A DNA stretch of 64,000 bases, from the NCBI RefSeq assembly GCF_002575655.3, contig NC_053035.3, positions 380,471,792 to 380,535,791 of the forward strand, given 5' to 3'. A program made the position numbers and the translations under genes. Every line of letters begins with the position of its first letter. The first letter of the stretch is position 1. Under the pieces are notes generated by a model. The model did no database searches, was not told where the DNA came from, and saw only the letters and a program-made list of their open reading frames with translations. Positions 57,035-64,000 of the stretch are shown piece by piece. Origin of the DNA: Aegilops tauschii subsp. strangulata. Its lineage: Eukaryota; Streptophyta; Magnoliopsida; Poales; Poaceae.

Positions 57035-57811
57035 ATGGAATTGAGGGTACCTCATATGCTTCATCTTTTTAATGTCTTCCGTGAAAATAAGGATTCCGAT
57101 AATTGTGCTCAATTGCTAGAGGAAGAATGCATTAAAATGTTTGGCACTAAATCTTTGAATGATGAGCATGATTACAATGTTGTTAGTATGCATTCTTTGA
57201 ATACCCATGATTCTAATGATATGCAAAGCCACAAGCTTGGGGATGCTATGTTTGATGAAGATGATATGTTTAGTCCCCCAAGTTTTGATGAGAAAATTTA
57301 TTATGATGAAAGCATGCCTCCTATTTATGATGATTATTGTGATGACACGTATGCTCTAAAGAATAAAGATAACCATGAAACTTGTCATCATGATTTTAAT
57401 TTTCAATTGGATTATGCTTCACATGATAGTTATTTTGTTGAGTTTGCTCCCACTACTATTGATGAGAATAAATTTGCTTATGTGGAGAGTAGTAAAATTT
57501 CTATGCAAGTAGATCATGAAAAGAATGCTTTATGTGCTGGTTATATGGTTGAATTCATTCATGATGCTACTGAAAATTATTATGAGAGAGGATCATATGC
57601 TTCTACATATTGCAATAATATCAAGTTTCCTCTCTATGTGCTTAAAGTTTTAAATTTATGCTTGTTTTTCCTTCCTATGCTAGATGATTCTTGCTCCACT
57701 AAGTTGTTTGTTCATAAAATCCCTATGCATAGGAAGTGGGTTAGACTTAAATGTGCTAGTCATATTCTTCATGATGCTCCCGCTATGTTTCAATTCTTAT
57801 CTTTTATGTGA
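57035..57811 (+). CDS. Gypsy-E ORF of unknown function
   Basis: 258 codons without interruption, beginning MELRVPHMLHLFNVFRE. Very acidic and rich in Asp, His and Tyr in the middle (DEDDMFSPPSFDEKIYYDES). Near the end come ENYYERGSYASTYCNN and HKIPMHRKWVRLKC. Those blocks correspond to the C-terminus of the Gypsy-D ORF, so the two families share this protein type. No gag zinc knuckle, protease or other enzyme motif is visible. The frame contains one AAGCTTGGGGATGC box (57233-57246, read as KLGDA). The lack of stops may reflect youth or selection. Confidence 0.6.
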   Translation: MELRVPHMLHLFNVFRENKDSDNCAQLLEEECIKMFGTKSLNDEHDYNVVSMHSLNTHDSNDMQSHKLGDAMFDEDDMFSPPSFDEKIYYDESMPPIYDDYCDDTYALKNKDNHETCHHDFNFQLDYASHDSYFVEFAPTTIDENKFAYVESSKISMQVDHEKNALCAGYMVEFIHDATENYYERGSYASTYCNNIKFPLYVLKVLNLCLFFLPMLDDSCSTKLFVHKIPMHRKWVRLKCASHILHDAPAMFQFLSFM

Positions 57812-60800
57812 GCATCATTGAAATCATCATGCCTAGCTAGGGGCGTTAAACGTTAGCGCTTGTTGGGAGGAAACCCAATTTTATTTTGGTTCCTTGATTT
57901 TTGTTACTGTTTAGTAATAAATAAATCATCTAGCCTCTGGTTAGATGTGGTTTTATGTTTTAATTAGTGTTTGTGCCAAGTAAGACCTATAGTGTCTTCT
58001 TGGAAGATAATTATTTGATCTTGCTGAAAAAGACAGAAACTTTCTGCTCACGAAAATAATTGTTAAAAATCACCACAAAGCGATAAAATACTGATTCCAA
58101 TTGCAGTAGATCAATAATAAAATTATCTAGGCCTTCCTATTTTGGCAGATTTTTATGAGTTCCAGAAGTTTGCGTTTGATACAGATTAGTACAGACTGTT
58201 CTGTTTTTGACAGATTCTGTTTTCTATGTGTTGTTTGCTTACTTTGATGATTCTATGAGTAGTATCGGAGGGTATGCACCATAGAGAAGTTGGATACAGT
58301 AGATATTACACCAATATGAATTAAGAATGAGTTCAAACAGTAGCTAAGTGGTGATTTATTTTCTTATACTAACGGAGCTTACGAGATTTCTGTTGAGTTT
58401 TGTGTTGTGAAGTTTTCAAGTTTTGGGTAAAGATTCGATGGACTATGGAATAAGGAGTGGCAAGATCCTAAGCTTGGGGATGCCCCGGATGGCATCCCCT
58501 CTTTCGTCTTCGTTTATCGGTAACTTTACTTGGAGCTATATTTTTATTCACCACATGATATGTGTTTTGCTTGGAGCGTCATTTTATTTTGTTAGTATTT
58601 GCTTGCTGTTATTTATAATAATGTTTTGCATCTCTATTTTCAATAAAAATGTCAAAGATAGCCTTTACCATGCTTATTTTGCAAGTATACATGTTGCTGT
58701 TTCAAAACAGAAAGTTTACCGCTGTTGCAAGAATTCCCTAGAGAAGTCAGAATATGATAAAATGTTGAAACTTTTTGCACATTGAGCTCTGATAAATTTA
58801 CTACAGTGGGAATTTTATTTCATAATTTTTGGAGCTAGGGAAGTATGGATCTTGCTGCATTCTTTACAGACTGTCCTGTTTAGGCAGATTGCTGTTATGT
58901 TTGCATTTTTTGCATATGTTTGCTTGTTTAATGATTCTATTTGAGGATAGGACTATTAAATATGCAGAGGCATTTAGTATGCAATGTTGAATAATAATTT
59001 TAGTGATTTGCTACAGTATAGTAATGATAAGGTTTTTGCATTGGTTTATACTAACTTATCTCACGAGTCCTTGTTGAGTTTTGTGTGGTTGAAGCTTTTG
59101 AGATTTAGGGAGACCGTGATATGATAGGAATCAAGGAGACACAAAAGCTCAAGCTTGGGGATGCCCAAGGCATCCCAAGATAATATTTCAATAAGTCTCA
59201 AGCGTCTAAGCTTGGGGATGCCCCGGTTGGCATCCCGCCTTTCTTCTTCAACAATTATCGGTTAGTATCGATTGAGCCTAAGTTTTTGCTTCTTCACATG
59301 ATGAGTGCTATCCTTGGAGCATCATTTTATTTTCTTTTGCTTTGCTTGCTGTTTGAATAAAATACCAAGATCTGAAATTCTTAAATGAGAGAGAGAGTCT
59401 TCGCATAGCTACATAATTATTTAACTACTCATTGATCTTCACTTATATCTTTTTGGAGTAGTTTGTCATTTACTCATGTGCTTCACTTATATCCTATGAG
59501 TAAGTGGTTGAATGATTTGAATGTCATAAATCTGAAATTATATATGTTTCATATGCCTTTCCCATGGGGAGTAATGCCTTCACATATAAGAAGTAGAGGT
59601 GGTAAATTTATTGAAGGTTAGCAAACATTGTATTGGTCACTTGAACAATTCATGAAAGAATATTGAAGGAAGAGAGATTTCACATATAAATATACTATCT
59701 TGGACATCTTCTATGATTGTCAGCCTCATTAAATATTTTCAAACCTGAGAAAATTAGTTGAAGTTGGACAAGGAAGACAACTTAATGAGTTATGCTTGGG
59801 TATATTTGTATAAGTTATATTGTTATGGATCCTCTAACATGTGCTGCTTGCTATTTAGAATCCTTTGCTAGCCAAAATATTTGTACTAAGCGGGAATACT
59901 GCTTGTGCATCCAAATTCCTTGAACGAAGTTTCTTACATGAGTGTCCACCATATCTACCTATATGCAGTATTTACCTGCCGTTCCAAGTAAATTTGCATG
60001 TGCCAAACTCTAAACCTTCAAATAATAATCTGTTTTGTATGCCCGAATCGCTCATGTAGCGACTAGGGGCTGTCAGTACCTTCCATGCTAGGTGGGTTAT
60101 TCTCACGATGAGTGGACTCCGCTCATCATTCACGAGAAAATGGCTGGTAACTGGGATGCCCAGTCCTATGATCAAAAGATCAAAAACAAATTCGCAAATA
60201 ATTTAAACAAACTCCCCCAGGAATGTCGATAGTTGGACGGCACCCGTTGTTTGGGACAAGCCGTGGAGTGTGAATGTTGGTGGAGGGGAAGTAAAAACTT
60301 TACCTTTCTGCGTGGGAACAGCCTATAATGTATGTAGTATGGAAGATATTGGAAACTCTTGGTCGTTATGTTGACAATCAAAGCATACCTCTCAAAATTA
60401 TTTTCATCTCTGTTTTTGCTTCGAGCTCTGGCACCTCTGCAAATCCCTGCTTCCCTCTGCGAAGGGTCTATCTTTTACTTTTATGCAAGAGTCAGTAGTA
60501 TTCCTTATCATTCCAACCTACTCTTTAGTTGGCAAGCATCATGTGTTGGGGAAAGATCTAAGCATATATGGCCATTCAAATATATTTCATCATGAATTAT
60601 TATTGTTGACGATTATCTATATGATAAATAAGTTGGGAGGCGAAACATTAAGCCCCTATCTTTCTCTATGTTCGATGAATACTATTTGTTCTAAAAATAT
60701 GCTTTGAGTGGTAGCAATCATAGAAGACTATATGATAGTTGAGTATGTGGGATTTGCTAAATCAAAGCTCTGACATAGACTCTTCCTGAAAATAAGATGA

Positions 60801-61050
60801 ATTGTAATTGTTTGATGACTAATAACACGGTTTGTTAGTTTTCAAGAAATTTTATGATCTATACTTTAACATGCGAATAGCTTGTTACTTGATCATGAAA
60901 AGTTCTATGAGTTGAGCTACTGTTATGACATATAATGATGCTAGAAAAGGTGATTGAAATTATAATTGATCAAACTTGTGCACCTACTAGCATTCAGACT
61001 TCATAAATTATTTCTTTTATCATTTACCTACTCGAGGACGAGCAGGAATG
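57812..61050 (+). other. Long non-coding 3' region of Gypsy-E
   Basis: Holds exact boxes AAGCTTGGGGATGC at 58470, 59151 and 59208, an internal diverged duplication (about 58200-58510 and 58880-59170), and an antisense open stretch at about 59972-60381. No sense gene other than short random ORFs. Confidence 0.55.
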
Positions 61051-61064
61051 AAGCTTGGGGATGC
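61051..61064 (+). other. Polypurine-tract box of Gypsy-E
   Basis: AAGCTTGGGGATGC ends at the base before the 3' LTR. Placement fits a plus-strand primer site, although it is less purine-pure than most. Confidence 0.6.
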
Positions 61065-62739
61065 TGATACGTCTCCAACGTATCTATAATTTATGAAGTA
61101 TTCATGCTATTATATTATCCATCTTGGATATTTAATGGGCTTTACTATGCACTTTTATATTATTTTTAGGACTAACCTATTAACCCAGAGCCCAGTGCCA
61201 GTTTCTGTTTTTTCCCTTGTTTCAGTGTTTCGCAGAAAAGGAATATCAAACGGAGTCCAAACGGAATGAAACCTTCGGGAGCGTGACTTTTGGAACGAAC
61301 GTGGTCCAGGAGACTTGGAGTTGAAGTTAGGGAAGCTTCGAGGTGGCCACGAGGCAGGGAGGCGCGCCTGCCCCCCTGGGTGCGCCCCACCCTCGTGGCT
61401 CCCCTTACCGACTTCTTTCGCCTATATATGTCCATATACCCTAAAAACATCGGGAACAGAATAGATCGGGAGTTCCACCACCACAAGCCTCTGTAGCCAC
61501 CAAAAACCAATCGGGACCCTGTTCCGGCACCCTGCCGGAGGGGGGATCCCTCACCGGTGGCCATCTTCATCATCCCGGTGCTCTCCATGACGAGGAGGGA
61601 GTAGTTCACCCTCGGGGCTGAGGGTATGTACCAGTATCTATGTGTTTGATCCCTCTCTCTCGTGTTGTTGATTTGGTACGATCTTGATGTATCGCAAGCT
61701 TTGCTATTATAGTTGGATCTTATGATGTTTCTCCCCCTCTACTCTCTGGTAATGGATTGAGTTTTCCCTTTGAAGTTATCTTATCGGATTGAGTCTTTAA
61801 GGATCTGAGAACACTTGATGTATGTCTTGCATGTGCTTATCTGTGGTGACAATGGGATATCACGTGATCTACTTGATGTATGTTTTGGTGATCAACTTGT
61901 TGGTTCAGTGACCTTGTGAACTTATGCATAGGGGTTGGCACACGTTTTTGTCTTGACTCTCCGGTAGAAACTTTGGGGCACTCTTTGAAGTTCTTTCTGT
62001 TGGTTTGAATAGATGAATCTGAGATTGTGTGATGCATATCGTATAATCATGCCCGCGAATACTAGAGGTGACATTGGAGTATCTGGGTGACATTAGGGTT
62101 TTGGTTGATTTGTGTCTTAAGGTGTTATTCTAGTATGAACTCTATGATAGATCGAACGGAAAGAATAGGTTCGTGTTATTTTACTACGGACACTTGAATA
62201 GATCGATTAGAAAGGATAACTTTGAGGTGGTTTCATACCCTACAATAATCTCTTCGTTTGTTCTCCGCTATTAGTGACTTTGGAGTGACTCTTTGTTGCA
62301 TGTTGAGGGATAGTTATATGATCCAGTTATGTTATTATTGTTGAGAGAACTTGCACTAGTGATAGTATCAACCCTAGGCCTTGTTTCGTAGCATTCCAAT
62401 ACCGTTTATGCTCACTTTTACCACTTTCTACCTTGCTGTTTTTATATTTTCCGATTACAAAAACCTATATCTATCATCCATATTGCACTTGTAGCATCAT
62501 CTCTTCGCCGAACTAGTGCACCTATACAATTTACCATTATATTGGGTGTGTTGGGGACACAAGAGACTCTTTGTTATTTGGTTGCAGGGTTGCTTGAGAG
62601 AGCCATCTTCATCCTACGCCTCCCACGGATTGATAAACCTTAGGTCATCCACTTGAGGGAAATTTGCTACTGTCCTACAAACCTCTGCACTTGGAGGCCC
62701 AACAACGTCTACAAGAAGAAGGTTGTGTAGTAGACATCA
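61065..62739 (+). repeat. 3' LTR of Gypsy-E
   Basis: About 1,675 bp with the same ends. It directly follows the box AAGCTTGGGGATGC (61051-61064). Confidence 0.93.
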
Positions 62740-63765
62740 AGTAGTAAAACGCAACCCATCGATATAATCCTTGATAAGGGCAAACTTCTCCGATATAGTG
62801 TAGTCGGGAGAATTCAAAAAGATAATAGGACTATCATGCGTGGGTGCAATAGCAACAATTTCATGTTTAACATAAGGAACTATAGCAAGTTCATCTCCAT
62901 AAGCATAATTCATATTGGCATCTTGGCCACAAGCATAGCAAGCATCATCAAAAAGGGATATTTCAAAAGAATCAACGGGATCATAACAATCATCATAGCA
63001 TTCATGCTTCAGTAAGCACGAAGGGAAATTAAACAATGTATGAGTTGAAGAGTTACTCTCATTATAAGGTGGGCACGGGTAGCTAATCAGCCCTTCCTCC
63101 TTTTGTTCTTCGCTTTCCTCATCATCTTTTTCATCCAATGAGCCCACAGTTTCATCAATTTCTTCTTCCATAGACTCCTGCAAAATGTTAGTCTCTTCTT
63201 GGACAGCGGAGGAGTCCTCAATATATGGTTTAACATAGGCATTAGAAGCATAATTATCATAACAATATTTAAGTATGGAAATTTTTTCAGATTTGTAAAG
63301 AGTAGCATCATACTTTTCAATCAAAGAAGCAATTTCATAAGCACCCTTAAAAGCAACAAATTCTTCAATTTGTTGAACATCATAGTAATTATAAACACCC
63401 TTAGCATACGAAGATATGATTCCATTATCACTAAACTCACATTGGTAGGGAAGGTGTTTCTTAGGGTCTTTAGAACAACAAGTAAAATCATATATTTCAC
63501 ATAAATTCCAAGCATAGCATTGCAAACGATGAATTTGATCCAGTAAAAGTTTCCCTTTTTAAGATAAGCGGTGTCACACATAACAAGCATGCTCATCTAA
63601 AGAGTTGCCCTCAACTAAGCTAGTTGGGGTTTCAGCACGAGCACAAAGGGATCGAAGATGATCCAAGTAAAAAGCTTCAGGAGTGTGATAGATTTTGAGT
63701 GGTTCTTCAACCATTGGTGTAGTAGGTACAACTAATTTTTTTGGTATTTTGCTTTTCCTACCCAT
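62740..63765 (-). pseudogene. Gypsy-D long ORF, N-terminal part
   Basis: ATG 63765 starts MGRKSKIPKKLVVPTTPMVE. Two stops lie near 63541-63575, where a shifted frame reads CDTAYLKKGNFYWIKFI, so compensating indels are likely. From about 63525 the main frame is open to the Gypsy-E insertion: CEIYDFTCCSKDPKKHLPY, then an acidic region (EEEIDETVGSLDEKDDEESE) and ...KDYIDGLRF at 62740. The reading continues across Gypsy-E at 55220. The product is acidic with many Tyr and Cys. Function unknown. Confidence 0.6.
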
Positions 63766-63860
63766 AACTAACGATAGAAAACAACTTAGAACAGAAAACA
63801 AAAACTACTTAGTGATAAAGCAAACAAGCACACACGAGAATATTCACCCCACGCTATAAC

Positions 63861-63878
63861 TCCCCGGCAACGGCGCCA
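63861..63878 (-). other. Primer-binding site of Gypsy-D
   Basis: The minus strand reads TGGCGCCGTTGCCGGGGA, identical to Gypsy-B. It lies about 11 bases from the 5' LTR. Confidence 0.8.
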
Positions 63879-63889
63879 GAAAAAGGTCT

Positions 63890-64000
63890 TCATAACCCAC
63901 AAGTATAGGATCAATTGTAGCCTCTTCGATAAGTAAGAGTGTCGAACCCAACAAGGAGCTAAAGGTAGAACAAATATTCCCTCAAGTTCTATCGACAACC
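63890..64000 (-). repeat. 5' LTR of Gypsy-D, cut by the window end
   Basis: Matches the left end of the 3' LTR (CATAACCCACAAGTATAG...). The terminal TG is changed to TC. Confidence 0.85.

Larger units (their letters stand above)
55221..62739 (+). mobile_element. Gypsy-E: complete non-autonomous Ty3/gypsy element inside Gypsy-D
   Basis: 5' LTR (55221-56909), primer site (56920-56938), one ORF (57035-57811), long non-coding region and 3' LTR (61065-62739). The AGTAG target duplication is perfect (55216-55220 and 62740-62744). The LTRs look nearly identical, so insertion is recent. No pol is present. Confidence 0.95.
50545..64000 (-). mobile_element. Gypsy-D: non-autonomous Ty3/gypsy element, interrupted by Gypsy-E
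   Basis: Minus-strand element with 3' LTR (50545-52089), internal DNA (52090-55220 and 62740-63889), primer site (63861-63878) and the start of the 5' LTR (63890 to the window end). It inserted into Gypsy-C; CCAAC (50540-50544) would be one target copy. Apart from one long ORF with no recognised enzyme domain there is no coding capacity, and no pol. Confidence 0.88.

Overview
The window looks like an intergenic stretch of a large grass genome, very probably Triticeae (wheat, barley or a relative). The reasons are an LTR family of the BARE-1/WIS/Angela (Ty1/copia) type in two copies, several Ty3/gypsy LTRs beginning TGATACGTCTCC with the TGGCGCCGTTGCCGGGG type of primer-binding site, CACTA-like elements, and Stowaway MITEs. 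No tRNA, rRNA, CRISPR array or bacterial-type gene was seen. Family names are assigned from memory of the terminal sequences and are less certain than the structures themselves.

Layout. 1-3040: the 5' end of a minus-strand gypsy element (Gypsy-A; LTR, primer site, gag with two stops). 3090-3919: a frameshifted coiled-coil ORF. 4100-5640: repeat-rich DNA without a recognised gene. 5647-5806: a Stowaway MITE. 5859 to about 7930: a CACTA-like element carrying a broken 3'-5' exonuclease gene. 8350-9375: promoter-like DNA and a weak candidate exon. 9662-26200: a plus-strand copia element (Copia-1, target duplication TGATC) containing an opposite-strand copia element (Copia-2, 11323-19703). 26232-29598: exons of an unrecognised gene, with a duplicated 114-bp exon and an array of 30-bp mini-exons, also hit by a 1.37-kb insertion. 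30420-36989: promoter-like repeats, a Transposase_24-like gene with clear splice sites, a GGGCC repeat array and a CACTA right terminus ending TAGTG. 37312-45244: one minus-strand DUF295-type host gene, split by a 6.5-kb gypsy element (Gypsy-B, target duplication TATAC). 45650-47413: sparse DNA with a promoter-like site. 47414-64000: three nested gypsy elements. Gypsy-C (plus) is interrupted by Gypsy-D (minus), and Gypsy-D is interrupted by Gypsy-E (plus, target duplication AGTAG).

How the pieces work together. Almost all coding sequence is transposon-derived and broken by stops or frameshifts. Copia-2 is the most complete: gag, protease, integrase and RT/RNase H are all readable, but it has one stop, one frameshift and a changed integrase catalytic residue. 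Gypsy-B, -D and -E show no pol genes and should depend on proteins supplied in trans. Their long non-coding 3' regions share two striking features: a 14-base box identical to the sequence just before the 3' LTR and repeated three to five times per element, and (in B and D) conserved islands that read as small ORFs on the opposite strand. The only convincing host gene is the split DUF295 gene; it also carries stops and frameshifts.
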